Origin: Algisphaera agarilytica
GTDB taxonomy: Bacteria > Planctomycetota > Phycisphaerae > Phycisphaerales > Phycisphaeraceae
Length of the DNA: 64,000 nucleotides
Reading direction: 5' to 3'
Assembly: GCF_014207595.1 (NCBI RefSeq)
Contig: NZ_JACHGY010000001.1
Location: 1,550,001 to 1,614,000, forward strand
A program made the translations under genes and the position numbers. This document shows positions 46,421-55,368 of this stretch, one piece after another (within the stretch, counting starts at the first letter, position 1; every line of letters begins with the position of its first letter). A model generated the notes under the pieces. It was not told where the DNA came from. It was given only the letters and a program-made list of their open reading frames with translations, and made no database searches.

Positions 46421-48256
46421 TCAACGAGAAGACTCGACTTCGGTGGTCAGGACCAGCGTGCTGACCCGGCCGCCGGTATCGGGAAAGACGATCCGCACGG
46501 TCGTGTTGGGTTCGAGGTGTTCCATCGGCACGGGGATCGGGATGGCCCCGAAATAATCTTCCCGGTTGGCCTGGTCGTAACCCGGCCAATCGTTAGGGAC
46601 CGTGACTTCCTGGCCGTTGACCTGAACCCTGGGGGCTTTGCTGCGGTCGTGCTTGCGGCTGATCGACATCCGCAGCGTGGCCCGGCCCTCGCCAACGTTG
46701 ACGTCTCGGAAGCGGAACACGATGGGCTTGTTGGCTTCGATCTTCTCGAGGTGGGTGTTGCTGTAGTGCGGCGTCGAGCGGACCGTCTTGGTGGGTTCCA
46801 TCTTCTCGGGGGTTTGATAGATCAGAATGACCGCCTCGTGGGCCTCGAGCCGAAGCTCAGTCGCCAGATCAACGAGGGTTTCATCAGTGTATTTCGCCGC
46901 CTGTTTCTCGGGCACATGCAACCGTCGGATGCGGGCGGTGGTGCCTTCGGGCAGCGGCGTGAGATGATCCAGGCGGACCTCGCGGGGCTGGGTTTCCAGG
47001 TTATTCAGGCAGACATAGACCCGATCGCCATCCACGAAGACATGCGAGTAGATGTCCGGGTCGTCGGCGTAGCTGACGGCGCGGTCGCCGCGGACGTCTT
47101 TCCACAGCTCGTAGAAAAAGATCTTCGGAGTCTTCAGAAAGCCCTGGACCTTGCCGTTGCTGATCTTGCTGGGGTCGGGCCGGAAGATGTCGACGCCGTA
47201 GGGCTGGAAGTTGTTGCTGGGATTGTTGTAGAACCAGGGGCTGCGGGTGGTGATGAACGGGATCGAGGTGAGGATGCGGTCCTGGCGGTCGATGAAGCCA
47301 AACATCAGGTGGTTGATGCTGTTGAGGTGGGCCGAGGCCGAGGCGTCGCTGTACTCGGGGCCGAAGCCTTTGGGGATATCGCCGTACTCGGTGAGAGCGT
47401 GGGGCTTGACCTCGCCGAACTTGATCATGCTGTAGGTTTCGATGAGGTCGAGGATGGCATCAGCGTTGCTGCCCGAACGGCGGTTGTCCTGGCCGGTGAC
47501 GTTGGTGCCGTCGTAGAGGTGAACCGAAAAGCCGTCCATGTACCGCCCGGCGGTGTCCATGAACATCTTCATCCGGCTCTCCCAATGCCCGAAGTCCCAC
47601 AACTCCATCGACGGCCAAGCGCTCGAGTAACCGACAACCTTCACCGGGAGCTTGCGCCGATCGAATTCCTTGCCGATCGCGCCGTAGACCTGGGCCATGC
47701 GTTTGCGCACGCGCTCCTGGTCCTTGTGGAAATCACCCGCGTGAACGAACGGCTCGTTCATCGGCTCATAAAACATCGGCATGGTCTGCTCGTCGAAGAA
47801 CAACTCGAAGTAGTCGGCGGCGTACTTCGCAGCACGAGTGGGACTCAAATCCTTGACCATGACCTCCCGGGGGTGCTCGGTCATGACCTGCCGGCGGGTC
47901 CGGAACCGGTAGGCTTCGTCCCGCTTGGTGTTATCGATGGCTTGACGCCCCGGGCCCGCCAGTTGTTTGCGGTTGGCGTAAGGCGGCTTGCCATGATCGG
48001 AGGCGAAGGGGCTGTAGAAGAACCGGCCGAACCCCACGTCGTATTGCTCAACCAGAATCCGCGTGTCTTCCGCGGCGGCGCTGTAGCGCGAGTGCACGTT
48101 GATGAACTTGCTGCGGTCGAAAGCGCTCTCCTCGCCGAGGTAGCGCTGCGCGGCGAGGTCGATCGTCACCGTGGCGGGCGCCTGCGCCGCCGATCGCTCC
48201 GTCTCGAGGGCGAACCAGCCAAGGCTAAGCAAGAGGCAGATGCTGAATCGACACAT
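46421..48256 (-). CDS. Secreted GH86-type beta-agarase/porphyranase
   Basis: 611 residues, signal peptide to about SAAQ. TIM barrel typical of GH86: MFYEPMNEPFVHAGDFHKD gives Glu-168 as acid/base, and PHALTEYGDIP gives Glu-290 as nucleophile. 'DGFSVHLYDG', 'FGRFFYSPFASDHGKPPY' and 'INHLMFGFIDRQDRILTSIPF' agree with characterised porphyranases. The C-terminal beta domain ('FRFRDVNVGEGRATLRMSI') is a jelly-roll addition. It would release oligosaccharides from agar or porphyran. The sulfatase, propeller glycosidase and GH16 nearby fit a red-algal galactan locus. Confidence 0.85.
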   Translation of the reverse strand: MCRFSICLLLSLGWFALETERSAAQAPATVTIDLAAQRYLGEESAFDRSKFINVHSRYSAAAEDTRILVEQYDVGFGRFFYSPFASDHGKPPYANRKQLAGPGRQAIDNTKRDEAYRFRTRRQVMTEHPREVMVKDLSPTRAAKYAADYFELFFDEQTMPMFYEPMNEPFVHAGDFHKDQERVRKRMAQVYGAIGKEFDRRKLPVKVVGYSSAWPSMELWDFGHWESRMKMFMDTAGRYMDGFSVHLYDGTNVTGQDNRRSGSNADAILDLIETYSMIKFGEVKPHALTEYGDIPKGFGPEYSDASASAHLNSINHLMFGFIDRQDRILTSIPFITTRSPWFYNNPSNNFQPYGVDIFRPDPSKISNGKVQGFLKTPKIFFYELWKDVRGDRAVSYADDPDIYSHVFVDGDRVYVCLNNLETQPREVRLDHLTPLPEGTTARIRRLHVPEKQAAKYTDETLVDLATELRLEAHEAVILIYQTPEKMEPTKTVRSTPHYSNTHLEKIEANKPIVFRFRDVNVGEGRATLRMSISRKHDRSKAPRVQVNGQEVTVPNDWPGYDQANREDYFGAIPIPVPMEHLEPNTTVRIVFPDTGGRVSTLVLTTEVESSR

Positions 48257-48500
48257 GGCTTAGTTCTCCGGCCGAAAGTCTGCGGGGGCTCTCTCTGGGA
48301 TCGCGGGGCGATCGGGGCGGCTGGCCACGAACCGCCGCCAGACAAGACGCCTCACTCCCTCGTGGGCGAGCTTATTTTAGCTAAGTAAAGTACTTTAACA
48401 CAGCTATTCAACGATGTTTATTCCAGACACACCCGCATGCTCACCGAACCACTTGGCGGCGGTGAAAGAGCTCGGGCTCCCGGAATCACTTGCGGATGCT

Positions 48501-48794
48501 TTAGAGGATCACCCGGAACGCGCGGGGGTCGCCGGGCGTGCCGAACTCGCCGGTGCCCAACGATCGGTTGGACTCGACGTCGGTGATGTTACCGCTCATC
48601 GCTTCCTGCACCGCATCGATCAGCCCCGCCACCTGCTGGGCGTCGCCCTCGGCGACAAGCTTCACCCGGCCATCGGGCAGGTTCTTCACCGTCCCGGCCA
48701 CCTCGAAATCTTTGGCCAGGCTCGCGGTGGTGTAGCGGAACCCCACGCCCTGGACGCGGCCGGTGTAGTGCACGGTTTCGCGGATCATCGCCAT
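48501..48794 (-). CDS. acyP: Acylphosphatase
   Basis: 97 residues. The signature GRVQGVGFRYTTA contains the catalytic Arg of the phosphate-binding loop, and 'GTVKNLPDGRVKLVAEGD' contains the Asn. It hydrolyses acyl phosphates in the cytoplasm. Length is the family norm. It stands alone between the GH86 gene and the LolA-like gene; from 48257 to 48500 no other gene is seen. Confidence 0.9.
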   Translation of the reverse strand: MAMIRETVHYTGRVQGVGFRYTTASLAKDFEVAGTVKNLPDGRVKLVAEGDAQQVAGLIDAVQEAMSGNITDVESNRSLGTGEFGTPGDPRAFRVIL

Positions 48795-48876
48795 GCCCGA
48801 TCATAGCGGCCGCGCACCGAAAAACCCGCGCCTCGTGGCGCGGGTTGATCGTGGGTCGGCCAGAACCCGACGGGGA

Positions 48877-49692
48877 TTACTCCGCCAACTGGTCGATCGT
48901 CGCGTCGGCGGGGACACGATATATGTTGGCGTTGGGTCGTTGCGTGCGGAAGTCGAGCTCGCTGACTTCGGTCACCGCGCCTTGGCCCGGGTCGTCGGGG
49001 TTCCAGCCGGCGTAGAACGTTAGCCGGGCGGGGGCGAACAGGCCGTCCTGTTCCTGCCAATCGTTGAACACCCAGGTCACTCGTTCGACGCCGGTCTCGG
49101 TCACCGAGTGGTGGATGGCAAACAGACGGTCGGACTCGGGGTCGATCAGGAGTACGTAGTCGTCCTCGGCGGTCGAGCCGATGCCCTGCTCGTAGCCGAC
49201 ACCCACACTCCGGTAGGTTTGGCCTTCAAACTCGACGTCGACGCGCTCGGTGATGACGGTGCCCGGGTCGGCGAAGACGAAGGGCATGCCCAGGAAGTAG
49301 AACGAGCCGAGCGTCACGAATCGGCTGGGTAGGCCGGAGCTGTTGGGCTCGCCGGTCGACCACGCTTGTTCGCCGTTCCAGCCGACGGTAAAGCCTTGGC
49401 CGTCGATCCGGTTGGCTCGGCTGCGGAGATCGATGGTGGAGGTGTTGGGCTGGCTCATGGGTCCGGACAACGGGAAGCCGGTGAGGACGTAAGTCAGGGT
49501 GCCCTGCTGTTGCCAGGTGTCGAGCCCGCCGTGGGCGTCGAGGGTCGCTCGGATCGGTGCGAGTCGGTCGGGCTCTTCTGCCATAACGGGTGAGCCGGGG
49601 AAGCTCGCAACGGCCGCCATGGCGAGGCCGGCGGCGAAACGGGAGGTAACGGACGAAAGTGTGTGGGAAAGGTTCAAGACGGGTCTCCTCAT
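48877..49692 (-). CDS. LolA/MucB-like periplasmic protein
   Basis: 271 residues from MRRPVLNLSHTLSSVTSRF; signal peptide to about VMAEE. The rest is a continuous beta sheet pattern ('LTYVLTGFPLSGPM', 'STIDLRSRANRIDGQGFTVGWNGEQAWS', 'YVLLIDPESDRLFAIHHSVT', 'TWVFNDWQEQDGLFAPARLTFY') as in LolA-type half-barrel proteins that carry hydrophobic ligands in the periplasm. Divergent from the TetR gene, with matching operators between; hence it is likely the repressed target. Exact substrate unknown. No clear Shine-Dalgarno precedes the chosen ATG. Confidence 0.6.
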   Translation of the reverse strand: MRRPVLNLSHTLSSVTSRFAAGLAMAAVASFPGSPVMAEEPDRLAPIRATLDAHGGLDTWQQQGTLTYVLTGFPLSGPMSQPNTSTIDLRSRANRIDGQGFTVGWNGEQAWSTGEPNSSGLPSRFVTLGSFYFLGMPFVFADPGTVITERVDVEFEGQTYRSVGVGYEQGIGSTAEDDYVLLIDPESDRLFAIHHSVTETGVERVTWVFNDWQEQDGLFAPARLTFYAGWNPDDPGQGAVTEVSELDFRTQRPNANIYRVPADATIDQLAE

Positions 49693-49742
49693 ATAAGGGG
49701 GTTTAGTTTTGCCGAGACGTACCCGGCGACGAGAGGAGAACA

Positions 49743-49837
49743 AATAGACTGTTTAGTCTATTTCAATTATATTGAAAAAGTCCCAATTTACATTTAAAAG
49801 TGGGGTTTGTTTGAATTAATAGACTTATTTGTCTATT
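49743..49837. promoter_or_regulatory. Two matching TetR-type operators in the divergent promoter region
   Basis: AATAGACT-GTTT-AGTCTATT (49743-49762) is a perfect 8-4-8 palindrome. AATAGACT-TATT-TGTCTATT (49818-49837) is the same sequence with one mismatched base pair. They lie 75 bp apart, the second ending 8 bp before the TetR start and the first 50 bp before the LolA-like start. The stretch between is AT-rich, as in promoters. Strong evidence for autoregulation and control of both genes. Confidence 0.75.
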
Positions 49838-49845
49838 CTATTTAC

Positions 49846-50406
49846 ATGTCTTCTGCCCGCCAACGCATCCTCGATACCGCCTGGGAGCTGTTCACCGCCC
49901 GCGGGGTGCACGCCACGTCCATGGACGATGTCATCGCCGAGGCGGGCGTGGCCAAGCAGACGCTCTACAACCACTTCCCGACCAAGCCCGAGCTGGTCCA
50001 GGCCGCCTTGGCTCAGGGCGATCTGGAACTGCGGCGGGCGGTGGTTGAGCAGACCCACGCCGGGGCCGACGCACCCGCCGAGCGATTGATCGAGGTGTTC
50101 GCGGTGGTGTCGCGCCTGCTTGCGCCACTGAAATTCTCCGGGTGTACTTTCCTGGGCGCCGCGGCCGAGGACCGCGGGCACCGCAGCGGGGTCACGGCCG
50201 TGTCGGTCATGCACAAGCGGGCGTTCGAGGCCACGCTGGAAGCGTGGGCGGCCGAGGCGGGTGTTGAGGATCCTGCGCGGCTGGCCAGTCAGTTGATGGT
50301 GCTGCTCAACGGGGCGCTCATGTCTTCGCTGCTCGAGGCCAACGGGCAGGCTTTTGATCGCGCCCGGGAGGTTGCGGCGGTGATGGTTGATGCTTCCACG
50401 ACCTAA
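49846..50406 (+). CDS. TetR family transcriptional regulator
   Basis: 186 residues from MSSARQRILDTAWELFTARG; an in-frame ATG at 49807 would place the operator inside the gene. The helix-turn-helix reads MDDVIAEAGVAKQTLYNHF. The C-terminal domain has 'GCTFLGAAAEDRGHRS' and 'QLMVLLNGALMSSLLEA', similar to regulators of fatty acid or xenobiotic stress. It likely represses itself and the divergent LolA-like gene. Confidence 0.9.
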   Translation: MSSARQRILDTAWELFTARGVHATSMDDVIAEAGVAKQTLYNHFPTKPELVQAALAQGDLELRRAVVEQTHAGADAPAERLIEVFAVVSRLLAPLKFSGCTFLGAAAEDRGHRSGVTAVSVMHKRAFEATLEAWAAEAGVEDPARLASQLMVLLNGALMSSLLEANGQAFDRAREVAAVMVDASTT

Positions 50407-50471
50407 TCAACTATCATGGTTGGGCTTCTCGACCCGTATTGACATCTGTACCATCTCCCGGAGTTCCCCTC

Positions 50472-51035
50472 ATGACATTCGAGTCCCTTGTCCGGATCGC
50501 AACCTGTGCTGTTTCGCTCGTCCTGTTGGCGTGCTTGATCATCGCTCCGAGTGTGGCGGATGACCACGAGAACAATGAAGCCGAGAGTGACGGCTTGAGC
50601 TACGTCGGGATCAAAGACTTCACCGATCTCAAGGCCGGCGAGGCGCCGTACTACATCGACAAGTGGCGTGATGTCCTGGCGATCAACGCCGGCAACGTGA
50701 AGTTCCGCGACAAATGGGCCCGCGCCACGGCCGAATTCACCGGGGCAGATGGCACCTACGACGTGGTCATCACCACCATCGGCGAGTACGACGGCGAGTG
50801 CACCTACCGCCTGTACGTGGACGGTGAGCTGATCGGCGAACTCCAGAACGACGCCGTCGACAAGTCCGGCGACATGAAGCCGCAGACCCACGTCTGGGAA
50901 GGCGTCTCGGTCAAGCAGGGCCAAACCATCGGCGTCGAGTCCAACCTGCACACCAACGGCAAGATCCCCGAAGGCGACGGCACCGCATGGGCCCGCGGCC
51001 GCTGGGAGAAGGTGGATTTCAAAGCGGCGGAGTGA
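50472..51035 (+). CDS. Secreted beta-sandwich protein, possible carbohydrate-binding module
   Basis: 187 residues from MTFESLVRIATCAVSLVLLA; GGAG lies 10 bp upstream. Signal peptide to about PSVADD, then a short acidic linker. The remainder, about 130 residues, has 'GTYDVVITTIGEYDGECTYR', 'LYVDGELIGELQND', 'VSVKQGQTIGVESNLHTNG', a jelly-roll pattern seen in glycan-binding modules. No catalytic residues identified. It sits between the TetR gene and the propeller glycosidase and may be part of the galactan locus. Confidence 0.6.
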   Translation: MTFESLVRIATCAVSLVLLACLIIAPSVADDHENNEAESDGLSYVGIKDFTDLKAGEAPYYIDKWRDVLAINAGNVKFRDKWARATAEFTGADGTYDVVITTIGEYDGECTYRLYVDGELIGELQNDAVDKSGDMKPQTHVWEGVSVKQGQTIGVESNLHTNGKIPEGDGTAWARGRWEKVDFKAAE

Positions 51036-51048
51036 TTACACATCCGCG

Positions 51049-51150
51049 CACCGTTTAGCGGGCGACGCGCAGCGTCCCGCGTGTTGGGGGGTGTATGCCG
51101 AACATCCACGCACTGACACGGGGCACTTCGTGCCGCCCGCTAAACGGTAG
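51049..51150. repeat. Pair of REP-like palindromes
   Basis: CCGTTTAGCGGGCGACGCGC (51053-51082 region) and GGCACTTCGTGCCGCCCGC (51119-51150 region) each fold into a hairpin and face each other with TTTAGCGGGC/GCCCGCTAAA ends. The same units appear at 36315 and near 38300-38391. Confidence 0.65.
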
Positions 51151-51172
51151 TTTGAATGGGGGATAAACTAAC

Positions 51173-52276
51173 TCAGGCCGAGCCGTTGCGGTTGACCTTG
51201 AGCACGACGCCCGACGAGGTCTTGTACTTGCCGCCGCGGTAGGCGCAGAACAGGTAGTCGGGCACGCCGTTTTTCATCAGCATCTGCGGGCGTTCGAAGC
51301 GGCCCTCGCGGTCGAGGCCGGGCATGGCTTCGTCGAAGTAGGACGGCGCATCGAGGAACGCGACTTCCGGGTCGCCCCAGCTCACGCCGTCGACGGAGGT
51401 GAACTTCAGGCCGTACTCGTGGTTGTAGAAGCCCATGTCACGCAGCACCGCGTGGTACCGGCCCTCTTCGTGCCAGATGTAGGCGTCCTCGCACTGCATG
51501 TCTTCGTGGATGTGACTGAAGTCGATGACGGGGTTGTTCTCGTGCTTGATGTACGGGCCGGTGAGGTTCTCGGCCTCGGCGTAGCCGTACTTGCGGTTGG
51601 AGTGGCCGCGTCGTTCGTCGCCGCCGTTCCACCCCTTGTAGTACAGGCGGAACTTGCCGTCGGGGGTGACGCAGAAGGCGGGGTTCGACACGACGTAGTC
51701 GTCCCAGGCGCCGTCTTCGCCGACGTGGAGGATCTGGCCATCGGTGCCGACGCGTTCCCAGGGCCCGTCGAGGCTGTCGGCCATCGCCATGCCGACGCGT
51801 TTGGTGCCGACGGTGCGGTGGAAGTAGGGCTTCACTTCTTCCCGGCTCATGCCCACGAGCATGTCGCGGTCGCAGCCGGCGGGCTTGCAGGTCGCGCCCA
51901 TGTAGAACAGCACGAACTTGTCGCCGACACGGTAGACCGTGGGGTTGTGGATCGAGTCGGCGTCCCAAGCGTCTTCGTTGCCCAGCCCGCCTTCGGACAC
52001 GGGGTTGCCCGCGGGGACCAGCGCCGGCTCAAGAATCTCGTATGGCCCGCCGGGCTGGTTGGGCTCTTTCGACACCGCGTGGCCGACCTCGCAGGCGGTG
52101 ACCCAGCCTTCGTGGTGGTAGACGTTTTTCCAACGGGCGTAGAAGACGTGTACCCGGCCGTCGTCGCCGTAGATCGGCGAGCAGCCCCAGACGTTGTAAT
52201 CGGGGTCCTCCAGGATCCGGCCGACGGGCGACAGGCTCTGGGCGAACTGGGACATCGGGGCTTCGGTTTCGGGCAT
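51173..52276 (-). CDS. Beta-propeller glycosidase (GH43/GH117-like)
   Basis: 367 residues from MPETEAPMSQFAQSL; M at 52255 is an alternative start. The sequence follows a five-blade propeller pattern: 'VWGCSPIYGDDGRVHVFYARW', 'WDADSIHNPTVYRVGDKFVLFYMG', 'DYVVSNPAFCVTPDGKFRLYYKGW', 'QCEDAYIWHEEGRYHAVLRDMG', 'FERPQMLMKNG'. Blades with an Asp-Asn-Pro or Glu-Asp motif are as in GH43, GH32 and GH117. No signal peptide, so it would act on imported oligosaccharides; GH117 enzymes release anhydrogalactose, which would suit the context. Family not certain. Confidence 0.72.
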   Translation of the reverse strand: MPETEAPMSQFAQSLSPVGRILEDPDYNVWGCSPIYGDDGRVHVFYARWKNVYHHEGWVTACEVGHAVSKEPNQPGGPYEILEPALVPAGNPVSEGGLGNEDAWDADSIHNPTVYRVGDKFVLFYMGATCKPAGCDRDMLVGMSREEVKPYFHRTVGTKRVGMAMADSLDGPWERVGTDGQILHVGEDGAWDDYVVSNPAFCVTPDGKFRLYYKGWNGGDERRGHSNRKYGYAEAENLTGPYIKHENNPVIDFSHIHEDMQCEDAYIWHEEGRYHAVLRDMGFYNHEYGLKFTSVDGVSWGDPEVAFLDAPSYFDEAMPGLDREGRFERPQMLMKNGVPDYLFCAYRGGKYKTSSGVVLKVNRNGSA

Positions 52277-52428
52277 AACGGTCGGGGCCTTCGGGAAACT
52301 AGGTGGCCGGATACCTACTGCTACTCGAACAGGCCGAGGTATCGACAAGCGCACACTATGGCCGGAAACCGCTTGCGTGTCGACTCCGAACCGCCTTAGT
52401 GAAGTACTTATTGTGGTGAAAACAACCC

Positions 52429-54051
52429 TTACTGAGCGTTCGGAGCGTTGCGTTCGGTGGCGTGCAGATCGAACCGCGGCAGGATCGCCAGCAACTCGTC
52501 ACGCTCGGCCCGGTGGGCTTCGGACACCTTGCTCCAGTCGGTGATCTTGGGGAAGTCGTCCAGGTCGTCTGGGGTTTGCGAGACGTCGTACCAGTCGCCC
52601 GCGCCGTCAATCAGCACCAGCTCGCCGCGGAGGATCTGGCCCTCGCGCTGCCAGGCGTAGACCCAGTCGCGGTGGGCTTCCTGATCGGTGAAGAGGAACG
52701 GCACGAGGCTGGTGCCGTCGATCTCGTAGCCCTCGGGAAACTCGAACCCGCCGAGCTCGGCGATCGTGGGCAGGATGTCGGAGATGTTCACCAGCACATC
52801 CTGCTCGCCCTGCTTGGTCATGCCCGGGGCGTAGATGATGAACGGCACGTGCGGGCCGACCTGGCGGAACCAGCGCGACTTGCCGTAGCCGTGCGTGCCG
52901 TTGTCGGCGGTGAAAATCACGATGGTGTTGTCGGCGATGCCCAACTCCTCGAGCTTCTCACGGTACAGCCACATCTGGTAATCGAGGTATTCGACGTGGG
53001 AGTGCATGCCCGGCTCGGTGACGGTGCCGTGGGTGTCGTACACGCCGTTGTCGCCGGTGATTTTCGGTTCGGTGCGGGTGTACCGGCTGCCGTCCCATTC
53101 GATGATCGGGGTGCCGGGGTATTTGATGTTGCTCTCGGGGTGGAACCAGTCGAACTGGGCGTGGCCGAGGTGCGAGGTGTGGTACACGAAAAACGGCTTG
53201 TTCTCAGCGGTTTTGCGTTCCATGAAATCGAAGATGTAGTCGAGCTCGACATCCGGGGCGTAGGTCGTCAGGCCGTACTCGGCTTTCTGCTGCTCGGTGT
53301 AGGGCCACCACACGATCTCGCCGGGCGCATCGGGGTGGTTCATCATGGTCGCGCCGGGCTGCCAGAAGTAGCCGCTGACCTGGTAGAGCCCGCCGGGCTT
53401 GCCGGTGTCCTGGTTGATGAGGATGCGCTCGCCGTCGACTTTCTTGGTGAGGATGCTGAAGTCGGTGTACGGGCTGTAGCCGTCGAGGCCGGCGCCGGGG
53501 GTGAACAGCCCCTCGTCGAAGCCGAACTCACGGATGTCGCCGGCCATCTGGGTCTTGCCCGCCCACATGGTGGCGTAGCCGGATTGCTGCGCGACCGTAC
53601 CCATCTCCAGCGGCGAGCTGGCGTAGAGCGGCCAAATCTCTTTCTTGCCCTTGGCGTTGACGTACTTTCCCTTGTCTTTGTTGTGCCACCACTTGTGCTG
53701 GTGGGCATATCGGCCGGTCATCATCATCGCCCGGCTGGGGCCGCAGACCGTCGCCGCCCACGCGTTCTTGATCCACACACCCTCGGTGGCCATCTGATCC
53801 ATCACCGGCGTCTTGGCGAGGAAGGCGGGGTCGCTGGTCTCGTGGTCGTCCACCACACGCCCGGGCCGGGTCCAGACCGAAGAGCCGTAGATCGGCAGCT
53901 CGCGGGCACTGATGTCGTCGGCATACACCACGATGATGTTGGGCTTGGTCCCCGGGCCGATCGGCTCGCCGGCCACCACGTTCGGCGCGAAATAAACACC
54001 CAAGCCCAGCCCCAGCAGGGCGACCGACAGAACCGCAAGCAGGTGACGCAT
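52429..54051 (-). CDS. Secreted S1 family sulfatase
   Basis: 540 residues; signal sequence MRHLLAVLSVALLGLGLGVY. The formylglycine motif is CGPSR with Cys-103, and metal ligands are provided by 'PNIIVVYADDISARELPIYG' (Asp-45/Asp-46) and 'IFTADNGTHGYGK'. It should remove sulfate from a polysaccharide or oligosaccharide after maturation by a separate enzyme not present here. Placed 150 bp from the propeller glycosidase and on the same strand, it belongs to the red-algal galactan locus. Confidence 0.9.
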   Translation of the reverse strand: MRHLLAVLSVALLGLGLGVYFAPNVVAGEPIGPGTKPNIIVVYADDISARELPIYGSSVWTRPGRVVDDHETSDPAFLAKTPVMDQMATEGVWIKNAWAATVCGPSRAMMMTGRYAHQHKWWHNKDKGKYVNAKGKKEIWPLYASSPLEMGTVAQQSGYATMWAGKTQMAGDIREFGFDEGLFTPGAGLDGYSPYTDFSILTKKVDGERILINQDTGKPGGLYQVSGYFWQPGATMMNHPDAPGEIVWWPYTEQQKAEYGLTTYAPDVELDYIFDFMERKTAENKPFFVYHTSHLGHAQFDWFHPESNIKYPGTPIIEWDGSRYTRTEPKITGDNGVYDTHGTVTEPGMHSHVEYLDYQMWLYREKLEELGIADNTIVIFTADNGTHGYGKSRWFRQVGPHVPFIIYAPGMTKQGEQDVLVNISDILPTIAELGGFEFPEGYEIDGTSLVPFLFTDQEAHRDWVYAWQREGQILRGELVLIDGAGDWYDVSQTPDDLDDFPKITDWSKVSEAHRAERDELLAILPRFDLHATERNAPNAQ

Positions 54052-54165
54052 GAGAGAATCCTGGGGAAAAGAGACGATAGATCAAGTACTTAAGCGGCTA
54101 ATCTTAACCTTGAATATCCAAAAACACAAGTATTATTTCGTATTTTAGACAAATCATTCATCAAT

Positions 54166-55335
54166 TTAGATCGGTTGCAGGAGGTCAAAGGCGGCTTTGG
54201 ACGGCGTGATTCCCAGGCCGGGGCCCGTGGGCAAGCGGTAGAGGCCGCGGTCGCAGGCCATGTCGCTGTCGATCATCTCGCGGTTGGACCGGAAGACCGC
54301 GTGCTGAAACTCGTGGCCGGCCACGGCATCGAGCGCCGCGCTCGCATGCAGGCTCGCCGCGAGGAAGACGCCCGCGCCGATCGTCGCGTGCGGCAGCATC
54401 TTCAGGTCGTGTTCTGCCGCGAGCTGGCCGATGCGGAGGAAGTTCGTGATGCCGGTGTGGCCCATCTCCGGCTGCACGATCGCGATGGGGCATCGGCCGA
54501 GGCGCAAACGCAGGTCGTGGTCGGTCCGCCACTCCTCCCCCACCGCGACGGGGGCGTCCACCGTCTCCGCGACCGCGGCGAGGCCGTCGATGTCTTCGGT
54601 CAGCACCGGGGCCTCGGCGAACCACAGGCCGTGGGGCTCCATCGCGCGGATCAACTCGATCGCATGCTCGGCGGTGTGGTTCCACTGCAGGTCACACGCG
54701 ATCTGCGCATCGGGCCCCAACAGTTCCCGCAGATATTCGAGCTCGGTCGCCACGCCTTGGTCCGACGCGGGCGATGCAAACTTAAACGCATCGAACCCCT
54801 TGCCCTGCCATTCGACCGCCAGCTCGCCGCGCTCCTGCAGCGTTCGCCGAGGCAAACCCGATACGTAGGCGGGGATTGTGTTGCGGTGCGTTTCACTGAT
54901 GAGCGCCGCCACCGTGCAGCCCGCCTGCTTGGCCGCGATGTCCCACAGCGCGATGTCGATCGCCGCCAGCGCATCCACGTAGAACCCGCCGCTGTAGCCG
55001 CGCACACGCATGAGGTCGTAGAGGTCGTCGTAGACCGCTGCGGGATCGGACGGGTCGCGCCCGATGGTGAAGCCGGCCAGGAGGTCGTTGATGATCGCGC
55101 CCACCGCGCCGGGGGCGACGATGCCGTAGGTCTCGCCCCAGCCCACGAGGCCTTGCTGCGTGGTGCAGCGGACCAGCACCGAGCGTTGAAACGTCGGGTA
55201 AACCGTGCGATTCGCGGTGCGCACGACGTAGCCCTGGGCGTTGGGCGGCGCGTCGAACTCGTCGCTGCCGAGATACGGGCGGTCCGGCTGGCGGGTCAGC
55301 GTGAAGACTTCGACGGACGCGACGGGGTCGACCAT
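54166..55335 (-). CDS. Enolase-superfamily dehydratase or cycloisomerase (MR/MLE type)
   Basis: 389 residues from ATG at 55335. N-terminal capping domain ('CTTQQGLVGWGETYG', 'GFYVDALAAIDIALWDIAAKQ'), then the barrel with a Lys in DAFKFASPAS, metal ligands Asp ('IACDLQWNH'), Glu ('WFAEAPVL') and Glu ('AVGEEWRTD') and His in LPHATIGAG. The family includes sugar-acid dehydratases and the 3,6-anhydro-L-galactonate cycloisomerase of agar catabolism; given the GH86/sulfatase neighbours the latter is an attractive guess. It follows the DapA-like gene by 33 bp. Confidence 0.8.
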   Translation of the reverse strand: MVDPVASVEVFTLTRQPDRPYLGSDEFDAPPNAQGYVVRTANRTVYPTFQRSVLVRCTTQQGLVGWGETYGIVAPGAVGAIINDLLAGFTIGRDPSDPAAVYDDLYDLMRVRGYSGGFYVDALAAIDIALWDIAAKQAGCTVAALISETHRNTIPAYVSGLPRRTLQERGELAVEWQGKGFDAFKFASPASDQGVATELEYLRELLGPDAQIACDLQWNHTAEHAIELIRAMEPHGLWFAEAPVLTEDIDGLAAVAETVDAPVAVGEEWRTDHDLRLRLGRCPIAIVQPEMGHTGITNFLRIGQLAAEHDLKMLPHATIGAGVFLAASLHASAALDAVAGHEFQHAVFRSNREMIDSDMACDRGLYRLPTGPGLGITPSKAAFDLLQPI

Positions 55336-55368
55336 GGGGACTCTCAACAGCGTGAAGGGCCGGGTGGG

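Noticed and set aside
46517-48388. Long plus-strand open frame opposite the GH86 gene
   Set aside because: Antisense shadow; the minus strand has signal peptide and catalytic residues, while this frame reads Val/Asp/Gly-rich filler.
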